Counted from the stretch's first letter, positions 22,698 through 33,826 are shown. The stretch: DNA of 64,000 nt from Brachypterus glaber (GCA_958510825.1 OY294054.1:9402319-9466318); one strand, 5' to 3'. The notes: generated by a model not told the origin, from the sequence alone. Numbers and translations: made by a program.

Positions 22698-23365
22698 ACA
22701 CAGACGAGATTTTCGACATAAAATTCTATGATTTTTAAGCTTTTCGGAAAGATTTCTGAAAAATCTTCGAAATCTTTTCGAAATATTCAAAATCTTGTCG
22801 AGATACTCGAGATTTTTGTCAAGACTTTTGAAATATTTAAAAAAAAATTCTGATAATTTGTATACGGAATTTCCATAGTGGTTCACCACTAGGAGAACTT
22901 CATCGAGTTGGGTATCACATCCAAAAAAAGTATAGGTATACTAAAAATTTAAAAAAATGTTTTTGACTACGAAATTTTGGAAAATGTGTAATTTTTTCGA
23001 CTATTATATGTATATGATACTTTAATATGATTCTGAAAAAAATATCGATAATAAACACAAAAAAAAAATAACGCGAAAAACAATAGAGTCCATCAGAGTG
23101 GGGTTAGGGGAAACGTCACTAAAATTTAAAAAAGTCACTTAAATTAAAAAAAACACTACCATCTAAAATCATATTACCTATATGTATAGTGGCCATGAAC
23201 CTATATATTATTCATATAGGTACATAATGTATAGTACCTATGTATATGTATATGAGTCAACTTGTGGACCGTGCATTCGTTTGACGGCAACATTTACCAG
23301 ATTTTTAAATCCTCTAATTCCAAAAGCGGTAAAATTTTAAGCAGTCCTTAATTTAAAAAAATAAT
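22698..23365. other. AT-rich intergenic stretch
   Basis: The run at 22720-22860 is a degenerate series of gaaat.ttt.gaaa phrases with periodic ttcgaaat motifs. Bases 23195-23255 are rich in tatatgtat. No gene. Confidence 0.4.
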
Positions 23366-23889
23366 ACTAGGCAACATAGGGCAACTTTTTTTTGCCCTGA
23401 TCTGAAGGTAGTTTTTTCTTACTAAATCAAGGGCGTAGAATCCGAATCTGACCTTAGAAAAATTCCAGCACCTCACATTTTTGAGATATAGGTCCAGGAA
23501 ATAATGACGTTTATTTTCAAAATCTTTAAAAAATAGTAGGATTTTAAAAATTTTAGGGTATAATAAAAAAAAAACGAGGAATTCGAAAATCCATATTCGA
23601 AGGACCTACTGCTACAGTAAGTACGCAAAAAAGATAAAAAGCTTAAAATTAAATATACAGTTTACTTAATTTCTCATTTGTGGCAAAACTATCAAGTTTG
23701 TATTAAAATTTCATGGGACTTAATTTGTAGATTATAAAATTCTCTACAAAAATGTATATACAAATATTTTTGCTTTCCCATTTTGAAAAGTTTCAAAATT
23801 TCGGAAAGCCTTGTATTCGTGAAAAAATTTTCGTTTGCGTATTTTTGCGATTTATGACTTTTATGTTGATATAAATCCATTTCAAGCAA

Positions 23890-24010
23890 AAAAAAATTGT
23901 CGGTCGATTGTTCGTTCTGTCCGGGAAATCTTGTATCCACGATAACTTAAAAACGCTTCAAGCTAGAGACCTGAAATTTGGCATACAGGTATTTTAACAA
24001 AAGTTCTAGG
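23890..24010 (+). mobile_element. GTCY-type segment inside X long copy
   Basis: The sequence gtcggtcgattgttcgttct is followed by tatccacgataacttaaaaa, then cctgaaatttggcatacag. This is a well-preserved core with a weak microsatellite. Confidence 0.65.
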
Positions 24011-24070
24011 TGGGGCAAGGGGGGCAAATGATGTAAATAAAATAATTTTTCACAAAAATTTGGTAATTGC

Positions 24071-24540
24071 TATATAGGGGTTTTTAAAGTTGCTGAAATT
24101 GAATATGATAATAAAATATCTTCCCTACGGGGTTGAGGGGGTAAATATTTTCAAATATTTTCAATACTTTCAAAATTGGTGTATAGAGTTTTTTGGGGAC
24201 GACGAAACTGAATTTGATAATATATTTTTTCCAGTTCCACCCCCTAAGGGGTGGGAGGTAGTTTTCGTGAAAAATTGTATATAGGGGTTTTTGAGGTTGC
24301 TGAAAGTAAATCTGATAATAAAAAAATACAACTCCACCCACTGAGGGGCGGGGGGTAGTTTTCGTGAAAATTGATATATAGGGGTTTCTGAGGTAGTTAA
24401 AAGTGAATACGATAATAAAAAAAATAAAACTCTACCCCCTGAAGGGTGGTGGGTAGTTTTAGTGAAAATTTATATATTGGGGTTTTTGAGGTTGCTGAAA
24501 GAAAATCTGATAATAAAAAATACATTTAACGCGCGGAGGT
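24071..24540 (+). repeat. Tandem array, unit about 97 bp, near five units
   Basis: Units begin at about 24071, 24181, 24278, 24375 and 24473 with tatataggggtttttgaggt. Each continues with gctgaaa..gaat.tgataataaaa, a cacccc(..)ggggtgg inverted pair and gtagttttcgtgaaaattg. The inverted ccaccccct / aggggtgg pair could form a hairpin in each unit. The array lies in the segment of X long that the short copy lacks. Confidence 0.9.
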
Positions 24541-24899
24541 CAAAAATGGGAAAGCGATTTTACTGGGCAATGTATTTTATTTCGCTTAATTTGTTAGTAA
24601 AAAGTAAATAAATGAAAAAAAAATTAAAGCACAGTGTAAACTTTTTTCCCGAGCGCAAAAAAATATATTTTTCTTATCAATTTATATGCCCAGAATCCGA
24701 ATTTGACCTTAAAAAAATCCTGCATGTATTATTTTTTAAATTTTAGCACAGTCAATTATGCTAATTTAAAAATAATTTATAAAAAAAAATATTGCGTATT
24801 TTGTGTACATCATAAAAATGTTTCTTCATGATATAAGGACCAGATTACATAACATATTTTTAGTTCATTTTTGACCCTACTAATGCTTTTTGACGTTTT

Positions 24900-25140
24900 T
24901 ACTTTTTCATAAAAGAAAGTATTATGATAAAATTTTTTTTTTTTTGCTTAAATCTTATTTTTTCCTGAAACGTCGAGAAAAATAAAAACAAGCAACACAA
25001 AAAATGATGTCTGTCGGTCTGTCTGTCTGTATCCAAGATAACTTAAGAAAGCTTTGAGCTAGCGACTTGAAATTTGGTATGCAGATGTATTTTTAATATT
25101 ATATTAATCTATTGTTACACTATATGATATGTTTTATGTA
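24900..25140 (+). mobile_element. GTCY element, type 1, copy A
   Basis: Order: palindromic start (tactttttcataaaagaaagta), tttgcttaaatcttattttt, cctgaaacgtcgagaaaaat, a gtctgtcggtctgtctgtct run, tatccaagataacttaagaa, and gagctagcgacttgaaattt with ggtatgcagatg. The same order is at 49920-50200, 50384-50680 and, inverted, 61980-62515. The layout is like the mini-me/DINE-1-type elements of Diptera (palindromic start, (GTCY)n, conserved core). That comparison is from general knowledge, not a search. Confidence 0.8.
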
Positions 25141-25199
25141 TTTTTACCCAAGGAATCTATATTTTTTACAAAAAATCAAAAAAAGATACACATAAAAAA

Positions 25200-25380
25200 G
25201 TTTGGGGCAAGAAACTGATAAGGCCCCCCCGTTTCGCACGCCCCTGGTTAAACAAGAAAAATTTCGTCAAAATATTTTAGGAGCGTATTCTACACATAAT
25301 GAGAAGTATAAAAAAGCAAAAAAAAATCTATTTTTTGAACGACCAAAAATCAGAACAACCCCTTAAGAGATTTGAAAATA
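25200..25380. repeat. Shared modules: 'cgcacgcccctgg' and a TIR end
   Basis: The phrase tttggggcaagaaactg..cgtttcgcacgcccctgg recurs at 46126-46170 and inverted in FB-E copy 1 near 4560-4615. Bases 25260-25370 match, inverted, the left part of the element at 18672, ending cagaacaacccctta. Confidence 0.65.
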
Positions 25381-25384
25381 CCGT

Positions 25385-25435
25385 ATTACACTATTCTAGC
25401 GCTTCCCCGCTGTGAATAGTATACTGAGTACATTT
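25385..25435 (-). repeat. Type-2 GTCY element terminus, inverted
   Basis: Read on the minus strand it gives tactattcacagcggggaag then cgctagaatag. Variants of this motif also occur at 48836-48875, at 53030-53056 (partial) and, inverted, at 53756-53805. Confidence 0.65.
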
Positions 25436-26323
25436 TCCTCCATTTGTAGCGTATACTAAAAGGCGAGTATAAACGTTTCGTCGATGACGCCGTAATTGCC
25501 ATTGTTTGTTATTTTTCTAAAAATATACTTGTCGGTCTTTGTTTTTATACCGTACATTTTTATTGCTCTAAGGTTAACATTTTATGTTATTGTCTGTAAA
25601 TAAAATAAAACTAAAGGTGTAGGTGATTTTATAAATCCAATTCATTTGGATAAAAAACGTCACTTACCTTATCGGAAAGCGGCGTTATAAAATAATGTAA
25701 AAATAAAAATATCCCCAGACAAATACATTTTTTTACTAGCCAATTTTGAACAGATAAAGATATTTCTTATAATTACACTGAAAGAAATTTAAATGTAATG
25801 ATTTTTTTTTCATTTTTAAAATATTCTTGCCTTAACCTTAAAACTTTAATTTTGATATCATAATATTAATAAAACGCTAAATTTGAAGCCTGTATCAAAA
25901 GCTATTGCAAAACTTACTCTAAACTAAGAATCTGTTACCGTATTAAATACAAACATATTTTGTATTTATCGTGAGATAGGGGACGATATGGAAACCCATT
26001 AGTTAGTTATTGAATACAAGTTGTTACAGTAACAAACTGTTACTAACAATTACACAACGTTATGTTTTATTGTAATAACTGGTATCCTTTAGTTATTGAA
26101 TTTACTGACTGACTGACTGACTGACTGACTGAGCGACTACTACATATAGACAGATAAAGAAACAGACAGTTAAAAGTATTTTTGTATCGCAAAATTTCAA
26201 TTCAGGAATTTCCAAAACGTCGCGAAAATTTAAAAACATGACCCAATTTTTTGACACATAGAGCATGAGCTCTTCGGCAAACTTCTAAAGAGGAAAAATT
26301 TTAATTTTAGTCTCACATGAGAG
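25436..26323. other. AT-rich intergenic with a (CTGA)n microsatellite
   Basis: Bases 26105-26132 are a pure (CTGA)n run of about seven units. The phrase following it (gacagataaagaaacagacag) may be a GTCY-type remnant. No gene was found. Confidence 0.5.
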
Positions 26324-26957
26324 AGGTACACAGTAAAAAATGGCATGGTGGTAAAAAACATTTTACGAGTGGTAAGAAAACCATGTTTTAAATTTTACAT
26401 TCGTGTGATTAATATTTACACTGGCAATTCACACCCATATCTTACCATAAAATAATGGTAGAAATGATTTCCTGGGTGTAAATTTTGCACTCTGTGTTCA
26501 AGCGAAAGCTGATCCTAGTTTTCTTCCTCCACTGAATTGCAGAGAGACGTATTCCCCGCAACAGGTTTAACATCAGTTTTACAAAGCAAGTAGCTTTGAT
26601 ATTTTAGGCGCAGAAGCGTCGTTTCTCGCTGGAGCAAATCCTCTTCTACACAGTTGTTAAATATAACCAACAATTATTAAATAGTTTTTAAAATATTACA
26701 GTTCACTAATTAATTTAGAACCAGTGCAAAGGTGCATTAAAAGGTGTTATTGAAACAGATTAAGTGCCCAACACTCGGAAATTCAGAGTCTGAATGGAAA
26801 ATTTTACTAAAACTTGTTAAAAAGATGTGAATTTATGGTAAGTTTACCACTTTTTTTACCCACCATGATATTTACACCCCTGCGAGTGTAATAAATACGT
26901 AACAGTTTAAGTGTAAAGCGTGTGTAAAATTTTAAACTCAATTTTTTGTGTGTACCT
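26324..26957. mobile_element. TIR element, non-coding
   Basis: The ends aggtacacagtaaaaaatgg and ..cattttttgtgtgtacct are inverted repeats (approximate). Subterminal phrases catggtggtaaaaaa / ttttttacccaccatg also pair, as do cacccatatc.. / ..tatttacaccc. The centre (26500-26650) is less AT-rich than the ends. About 630 bp; hAT-like ends are possible. Confidence 0.65.
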
Positions 26958-27204
26958 TTGTATGTTCTACAAGCTACAATCAAAATTTATCCAAGGATGA
27001 AGACAACTACAGTACATAATCTATAGTAAATAGGATAATATTGGCTGTATACACAATATATTATATCGGAAGGTGTGACTTGGATTGCTTTGTCACATTA
27101 CCCTTATTTATTGGCAATACGAGAGGGTAAGATGAAAAGCTCCACCATAGCCACCGAAATAGTAGAAAACTTATACAAATACTAGTACGTAAAAAGCTCA
27201 CGAT

Positions 27205-27609
27205 ATTCAAGATTCAAGACTTATTCGTTATACAATATACAATAAAGTTTAAAGACGTCAAATAAATAAATAATTTAAATAAATAATTAAAAAATACACA
27301 ATTTAAAAAATACAAAATTTCACAATAAGCAGTTCTCAAAAACTAAAGTATAAAAATTCATATATAAAATAAAGGATTTTTTGCAGCAAAAGTCTTTTAA
27401 TTGTAATTTTAAAATTTTCCAAATAAAGGTAGTTTATTAAATAGTTTAATACCAGTAAGTTCATAATTCTTTTGTGACTTTGTTAGTCTAAGAAAGACTG
27501 GAGCTATATTTTTGCTATTTCGCATTTGATAGCTGTGATTTTCACTATGCCTACGAAAATTGTTTAAGTTACGATACTGACGGAATTTTACGAAAATATT
27601 ACCAAACAT
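27205..27609 (-). pseudogene. LINE ORF2 C-terminal fragment plus 3' tail
   Basis: The minus-strand frame 27609-27409 encodes a 66-residue piece with RLTKSQKNYELTGIKLFNKL near its end. That matches the typical last segment of Jockey/CR1-type ORF2 (LTKT..GIKLYNKLP). Downstream on the minus strand is about 200 bp of AT-rich 3' sequence ending in two copies of a heptamer (ttgaatc). A short tandem tail of this sort is usual for CR1-group LINEs. All catalytic domains are missing. Confidence 0.7.
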
Positions 27610-28054
27610 TTTTTTTATTATATAGAAATAGTTGTTGTGCTACATTATTTTTAATACAACAACAGATTTTGTTCTATTTTATTTATTGGCTTTTTTCTTT
27701 CGAATAATTGGCCAGACCACGACATAAAAAAATCACCACGTGGAAAAGACTAATCTCCTACGTATGAGGATTCTCCCATGTTTTAAACTAATTAAAATTC
27801 TTTAATATTATTAAAAACACTGTCCACATTAAATGATAGTGAAGTTGTTGCTGGTCAGCCATATTGGCTCCATTTAAACGGACTTTCTACGGCAAAAACC
27901 ATTTTTACAAACTATTCAAGCATTTTTATTTAACCCAATTTATTTTAGCAATAACCTATATTTATAGATCCCTGAAGGGATATGGGCTAAATATACCTAC
28001 AGCTTGTCTACACTCGTTTGGACTTTTTCGTTGTATTTTTAATACTGAATTTTA
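27610..28054. other. No recognised feature
   Basis: AT-rich. The phrase agccatattggctccattta near 27857 is of normal composition but unassigned. The open frame at 27864-28115 runs into the FB-D arm and is not supported. Confidence 0.35.
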
Positions 28055-28810
28055 TTTTTTAATACATATTTTTTATTTATATCGCCACAATTGGTATTTA
28101 ATACTTTACTTGTGATATTAAATACTACAATGTGTGTATTGTATACAATATGTTGTCATACTAACATAGAGAGCGTGCTGGTACATTTGGATCCCCACGC
28201 AACATGTGTTTATTAATACTGTAAGATTTGGTAAATTATATCACAGATATAGTTTGGTATACTTTAAGTTGTAGTTGTTGTGTTATTGATCTAGTTTAAA
28301 TTATGTTACAGTATTTAGTAAATTAACAATCGGTAAATAATACCAAAATTTTCATTAGTAATAATACAGAGGAAAGTAAAAAATGAATCGATTATTTTGT
28401 CAGTGTGTTATTGTATGTGGTTGCAGTCTTTATATAATTACTAATCAAAATTTTGGTATTATTTACCGATTGTTAATTTTTCTGAATATACTTTAAACTA
28501 GATCAGTAATACAACAACTACAACTTAAAGTATACCAAACTATATCTGTGATTTAATTTACCAAATTTTACCAACAACTCAAAGTATACCATAATATAAG
28601 TGTGATATGCTTTACCAAATGTTACAATAATTTTTAATATAACATGCTAGTATTAAAAAAACATGTTGAGTGCGGATCCAAATGTAACAGCACGTTGTGA
28701 TGTGGTTGTCATACAACATATTGTATATAATACACACATTATAGTATTTAATATCACAAGTAAAGTATTGAATACAAATGGTGGAGATATAAATAACAAA
28801 TATGTATTTA
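28055..28810. mobile_element. Foldback element FB-D
   Basis: Long inverted arms: tactttacttgtgatattaa..acaatgtgtgtattg at left pairs with its inverse at 28715-28770. Pairing continues through acatttggatcc, cagatatagtttggtatact, gatctagtttaaa and aacaatcggtaaataatacc, meeting near 28400. Each arm is about 330 bp. Decayed relatives are at 2530-2720, 46690-46940 and 47375-47450. Confidence 0.8.
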
Positions 28811-29808
28811 TTTATTAAAATTACATTTACATTTTCAGCAAATCTTTTACGTTTGATTTTCATGACTTTTAAACTTATTTTACATTGTATACTGTAAAAT
28901 GTATGGGTATTTACAGTAAATTTTACGTGTTCCTAAGATAAGTACAAAAAATGTAATAAATTATTGTATTTTTTTATAAAATATGATTAAATTACTCCAA
29001 AACAAAAGTTGTGTAAATTCATATAATGTAAGTAGTAAGTAATTATTTAATCCAGGTAAAATTGTGTAAATGTTGCATATTTTTGTTAATTTTAACCAAT
29101 AAACATTAGCACAGTTATTAAATCACATGATTCTCTATGAATATCAATATCATATTTATTATTACATATTTTATGTAATACATAAGTAATATAATTTTAC
29201 ACAAATAATCAACGACAGGATATGTGAGCTCGCAAAACTGTTGTTATAATGTGCAAAATTACAACTATTAGATTAAATTGCATATTGCATGTAATTTAAA
29301 ATTAAACATACCATATTATGTTGTGAATTTCAAGTTAGATGTGATTTTACAAAGATGTGCAATTTTCATTTTACTGGTAATGTGAAAATACATTAATTAA
29401 TAATTAATTAATTTGCATTGACTAGTAATAATAAAAAAAAAATCCATTTATTTTTTTGTAAAGAATAATTTACCGTAATTTACATAATTTACAGTACAGA
29501 AATTTATAAAAACAGTATTTTTTATAGTGTAAATTAAGACCTGGGTTTTAAGAAAACAAACAGGCTGCATTTAAACCGTAGGGACTAAATGGCTAGTCCA
29601 CCAAAAACAAGTCACGTCACAGGACTTAACCGTGCGGCATAAATAAGATAGAATAAACTTTTGTCTCCGATTGTTCTTCAGTTTTGGTCCGCTTAATTTT
29701 CCCTGATAAAGCCAAATTAAATGCGGTATAAACACATGTGACCAAAAAACTATATATGTGACCTTCCACTCAAAAAGATACCTTTTAAGGATATGAATGT
29801 TATTATAA
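28811..29808. other. AT-rich stretch, possible TIR element
   Basis: The phrases ttgtatactgtaaaatgta near 28885 and acagtattttttatagtgta near 29512 could be the ends of a roughly 640-bp TIR element, but the match is weak. The stretch 29540-29800 appears unique and less AT-rich; its minus-strand frame shows no known domain. Confidence 0.35.
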
Positions 29809-29935
29809 AGAACTTTCACTTTCGGGTTTAGACCGTGTTAATGGATTTTCACTTTCCGACGTTTCGTCTCTTACTACTAGAGACATCTTCAGGGATTAAT
29901 CTGAAACTAAGTTTCGAATCAACTTGTGTCACTAT

Positions 29936-30586
29936 TTATGACGAGTAGTGGTTATTCACCCGTGACGAGGTTTTTCCTATCAAAGACTTCCATATTGCAG
30001 GTAAGTGGTAACCAGTGTCCCGATTGATATTGTTAGGATGCTTGATGATTTCTATCGATTCCCGTATCTTCCTTGGCATTTTTCTGTTTTCTGTTAATAT
30101 TTGTTTTGTTTCAGACAAATTGATTTTATGACCTGTTTCATGTACATGTTCGGCTACTGCCGATAAGGAAATTTGTTTCTTTCTTATATTGCGCTCATGC
30201 TCTTGAAGTCTTGTAGAAATTTTTCTCTTAGTTTCACCTATGTAAACCGTACCACAGGAGCAGGGTATTTTATATACGCCTTCTGAACTCAGGGGTATTT
30301 TGTCTTTTGTTGAAGTCAAACATTGACCTAATTTTTGGTTGGACCGAAATATAGGCTTAATATTTGACTTTTTCAAAAGTTTACCTATTTTATCCGTGAT
30401 ACCGCTTACATAGGGAAGTATAACTTGTGTCTGTCTGTCATTGTCACTATTGTCCTGTTGTTTGGGTCTGGGATTTCTGTATTTGTATATGGTCTTATTA
30501 ATGTCTTTTTTGGTATAACCGTTCATGGTCAAGGCTTTGGATAGTTTAAGGAGTTCTGTGTCTAGGGAATTCTTGTCTGAAATCAT
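29936..30586 (-). CDS. PLE C-terminal region with GIY-YIG endonuclease
   Basis: A 216-codon frame encodes the endonuclease half of a Penelope-like ORF. The GIY-YIG domain spans roughly residues 98-190, with GVYK (103-106), CSCGTVYIGE (109-118) and TRLQEHE (125-131) carrying the conserved arginine. This domain nicks the target for insertion. The reverse transcriptase is absent because the copy is 5' truncated. The ATG is internal to the full element, so the true start is lost. The product differs by about two residues from its partner and from the copy at 39216. It is a recent but dead-on-arrival copy. Confidence 0.85.
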   Translation of the reverse strand: MISDKNSLDTELLKLSKALTMNGYTKKDINKTIYKYRNPRPKQQDNSDNDRQTQVILPYVSGITDKIGKLLKKSNIKPIFRSNQKLGQCLTSTKDKIPLSSEGVYKIPCSCGTVYIGETKRKISTRLQEHERNIRKKQISLSAVAEHVHETGHKINLSETKQILTENRKMPRKIRESIEIIKHPNNINRDTGYHLPAIWKSLIGKTSSRVNNHYSS

Positions 30587-30651
30587 GAAAGCCCTATGAA
30601 CAAGTGAATTAACTACCGAGCGTTTTTGAGAGGGATGGTGATAGGGCTTTC

Positions 30652-31302
30652 ATGATTTCAGACAAGAATTCCCTAGACACAGAACTCCTTAAACTAACCA
30701 AAGCCTTGACCATGAACGGTTATACCAAAAAAGACATTAATAAGACCATATACAAATACAGAAATCCCAGACCCAAACAACAGGACAATAGTGACAATGA
30801 CAGACAGACACAAGTTATACTTCCCTATGTAAGCGGTATCACGGATAAAATAGGTAAACTTTTAAAAAAGTCAAATATTAAGCCTATATTTCGGTCCAAC
30901 CAAAAATTAGGTCAATGTTTGACTTCAACAAAAGACAAAATACCCCTGAGTTCAGAAGGCGTATATAAAATACCCTGCTCCTGTGGTACGGTTTACATAG
31001 GTGAAACTAAGAGAAAAATTTCTACAAGACTTCAAGAGCATGAGCGCAATATAAGAAAGAAACAAATTTCCTTATCGGCAGTAGCCGAACATGTACATGA
31101 AACAGGTCATAAAATCAATTTGTCTGAAACAAAACAAATATTAACAGAAAACAGAAAAATGCCAAGGAAGATACGGGAATCGATAGAAATCATCAAGCAT
31201 CCTAACAATATCAATCGGGACACTGGTTACCACTTACCTGCAATATGGAAGTCTTTGATAGGAAAAACCTCGTCACGGGTGAATAACCACAACTCGTCAT
31301 AA
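30652..31302 (+). CDS. PLE C-terminal region with GIY-YIG endonuclease (second arm)
   Basis: This is the inverted partner of 29936-30586: 216 codons with the same GIY-YIG domain (GVYK, YIGE and TRLQEHE). It starts at a methionine near the 5' truncation and lacks all reverse transcriptase motifs. Upstream, the element sequence begins at atagggctttcatgat, where it meets the other copy. The 3' untranslated part runs about 130 bp to the shared end. Confidence 0.85.
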   Translation: MISDKNSLDTELLKLTKALTMNGYTKKDINKTIYKYRNPRPKQQDNSDNDRQTQVILPYVSGITDKIGKLLKKSNIKPIFRSNQKLGQCLTSTKDKIPLSSEGVYKIPCSCGTVYIGETKRKISTRLQEHERNIRKKQISLSAVAEHVHETGHKINLSETKQILTENRKMPRKIRESIEIIKHPNNINRDTGYHLPAIWKSLIGKTSSRVNNHNSS

Positions 31303-31433
31303 ATAGTGACACAAGTTGATTCGAAACTTAGTTTCAGATTAATCCCTGAAGATGTCTCTAGTAGTAAGAGACGAAACGTCGGAAAGTGAAAATCCATTAA
31401 CACGGTCTAAACCCGAAAGTGAAAGTTCTTTAT

Positions 31434-31912
31434 ATCTTAATGGCCGTGAAAGCTTAAAATCTAAAATTAATGTTATTTTTCAGATTCCGGAAGGGACATG
31501 CAGACAGACAGATAAACAAAACTTAATATTTGTATTTTTTTTTAAATCTAAAATGAAATAAATTTGTCAGATATAGTATTTTGGGTTATATAAACAATTG
31601 TGTGTAAGACTCTCCTTAAAGACCTTAAAAGCAAAAGTGTAAAAAATAAGTTAAACAAAAAGTCGAGTTTTTGATTAAACAGAACTGGGTGTGGTACCAC
31701 TGCGTTGGAGTACATTTATGTCACCATGGCAAATAAAATTTGTTATTATATATGTATATACCATAAAGCCATAATATATGTGTATGTATGTATAAATAAA
31801 CGTTCAAGTTTTCCATATATTAGTCTCTAAATAAAGTTAAATAAGTAGTTAGTTGATTTTATTTACAAAATTTAAATACAAAGTGAATATACCGACTGAA
31901 ACACTTTTTTAT
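31434..31912. other. No recognised feature
   Basis: AT-rich. Contains catgcagacagacagataaa (a possible GTCY remnant, inverted) and a tatatgtatata stretch near 31747. An open frame beginning in the PLE 3' region is not a gene. Confidence 0.4.
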
Positions 31913-32238
31913 ACAGGGTGGTCCAGAAATAGGTTAAGCAATCAAAGTGTATAGTATTCCGACCAGATTTAAATTGTTTGTATACTTTTTAATAGATTTA
32001 GGGTGTTTTTGTGGCTGGTTTGGGTTTTTTTTTTAATTTTACTTAACTGCGAACAAGAAAAAAATACACTTTTTACGAACAATACCTTAAAAACCTTAAA
32101 AAATAAATGCTCGGACGACTAGCCGTTAGGATACAGATTACAGTTGTGCCTTTCTTAGAAGCCTTTTTTTGAAAATTATATTTTTAATGTAGAAGAGCCC
32201 CTTAAAATGTTATACCCTATTTCTTAATTTCTCTGTAT
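31913..32238. mobile_element. TIR element related to FB-E ends
   Basis: The left end acagggtggtccagaaatag and the right end ctatttcttaatttctctgt are imperfect inverted repeats with TA-rich flanks. Some arm pairing exists (ttttaaggggctcttc near the right arm). About 325 bp, no coding capacity. Confidence 0.6.
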
Positions 32239-32737
32239 ATATTCTTAATGAAAAATAATGAGATGGGACAGATAACGACCAGTCTCTTTTGTGTCCGTAT
32301 TAAGTCTGACATGATTTTAATAAATGGTGATAGATCGTTGTGATTATGATGTATCATACAGAGGCTTAATTAAAATGGGCACTATTCTAACAAGTATCAA
32401 AACCTACAGGTGATAGACAATTTTGTAGGAAATATGATTTAATGGCCCATTAATAACGGACGTGTAGACACTGTAGGGGCTCTACACTGAAGGGTCTACA
32501 GTTTAGAGTCCTAATGGTGAGTCCTTGTACAAATAGACTTCACACTGTTAAGTTCACACACTGTACTCGAAGTATTCAGAGTAATGTTGTATGTAATGTA
32601 ACATTATTATTCAATTCTTTATTGATTTTAAATAAAAAAAACCATAATTAGTTTCAAGTTTAATTAGTACTTGTTTCTAGGAAATTAGTATTAGTGTAGT
32701 TTTTTATTATTTTTGGTTGTTTTAAACACTTAGTAAG
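32239..32737. other. No recognised feature
   Basis: Mixed composition. The stretch 32440-32560 is less AT-rich and appears unique. No gene found. Confidence 0.35.
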
Positions 32738-33826
32738 TTAAGTACTCAAATCAAATGTTTTGCTTGATTGGAGTTGAATACTTATCTTACTTAGACCAAA
32801 ACCTTAATTAAGTAAAAGTGCATTGATTGTTAATAAAATTTCATTTAACGAAACTTAAATAAGAGATGCAAGTTTGCAGTACAAGAAATTGTATCATTCA
32901 AACCAAGAACTTTTACTTGATTTAAGTTTTAACCTGTTTGTCTAAGTAATATATAAGATACACCAGTCTGGAAACAATTTTAGCTCAACTTTCATATAAC
33001 CAAATTTTTTTTTCGTAATTTAATTATTTAGTATTTAGAGCTTTGACTTCTTTATAAGACCAAATTAAAAAAAAATCTAATGATGCGTTTTTGAGACAAA
33101 CGATTTTCATTTGTTTTAACAAAAAAATATGACAAATTTATTTTTTTTTAGATATTCAGATTTTACGTTAAAAAGTGGGAAAAAAAAGTTTGTGTTAAAT
33201 GGCTTTTTAGGGGAGCCAGAACACCTTTTTGGAATATTATTCACTTCATAACTCAGGAACGGTTTAACTTATTGAAATTGAAATTTTTACTGTAGTATGC
33301 AACCAATAAACATTATCATTTTATGACATAAAAAAATTATGTTTAACCAGGGGCGGACTTACAGTTTTACATATAAATTAAGAGGCACCCATTATCTACA
33401 CACCCGGTAAAAAGCCTATTTTTAATAAAACGATAAACGTCTATATTTATTGGTTCAGTAAAAATTTCATGTCAATAAGTTAAACCATGAAGTGACATAT
33501 ATTCAAAAAATGCCCTTTAAAAGTACGCTACTCCCTTGGCTCAAAAAGTCTATAAAAACTTTTTTCTCACTTTTTGACGTAAAATCTAAATATCTAAAAC
33601 AAATTTTTAAATATGTCATATTTTTTTATTAAAACAAATGAAAATCGTTTTTCTCAAAAACGCATCGATATATTTTTTTAAATTTAGTATTAAAAAAATG
33701 CCAAAGCTCTAAATAATTAAATTACGAAAAAAAAACTTGGGTTATATGAAAATTGAGCTAAATATTGTTTCCAGACCAGTGTGACGTATTCAAATTCAAG
33801 CAAAACATTTGGGTTAAGTACTTAAC
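32738..33826. mobile_element. Outer foldback with a second foldback inside
   Basis: The outer arms gttaagtactcaaatcaaat..gttttgcttgattggag and ttcaagcaaaacatttgggt..taagtacttaac are inverted. The left arm phrase gcttgatt..gttgaatac..atcttacttagacc recurs as a single copy at 60897-60950. The inner element at 32960-33783 occupies most of the interval. Confidence 0.7.
32960..33783. mobile_element. Inner foldback element
   Basis: The left end caccagtctggaaacaattt and the right end ..attgtttccagaccagtgtg are inverted. Arms of about 400 bp pair throughout: gtttaacttattgaaattga / tttcatgtcaataagttaaac, cgattttcatttgttttaac and its inverse, aaaacgcatc/gatgcgttttt. The centre near 33350-33410 contains a GC-richer ccaggggcggacttacag. 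No coding frame. Confidence 0.8.

Larger units (their letters stand above)
23366..24899 (+). mobile_element. Non-coding repeat family X, long copy
   Basis: Begins actaggcaacatagggcaac. The first 400 bp and last 310 bp match 34633-35340 in the same orientation and order (shared phrases include aagggcgtagaatccgaatc, aggacctactg and ggcaaaactatcaa). About 800 bp between those blocks, including a GTCY segment and the 97-bp tandem array, is absent from the second copy. No coding frame or terminal inverted repeat was found. Confidence 0.75.
29809..31433. mobile_element. Two Penelope-like (PLE) 3' halves, head to head
   Basis: Two PLE copies lie in inverted orientation, with 3' ends outward and 5' truncated ends together. 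The left arm is on the minus strand (29809 to about 30640) and the right arm on the plus strand (about 30641-31433). The left copy starts about 45 bp further upstream in the element than the right one, so only about 42 nt separate the complementary arms. An 8-nt shared sequence (atagggct) marks the junction. I noticed about three base differences between the arms. Both outer ends stop at the same point (gaaagttctttata), which is also where the copy at 39216-40400 ends, so this is the true element 3' end. Head-to-head partial copies are a known arrangement for Penelope-type elements. Confidence 0.9.

Noticed and set aside
24071..24540. Possible CRISPR-like regular repeats
   Set aside because: Units are directly adjacent and about 97 bp with no unique spacers, so it is a tandem array in a eukaryotic repeat.
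28885..29534. Possible 640-bp TIR element
   Set aside because: The end match is short and AT-rich, and could be chance.
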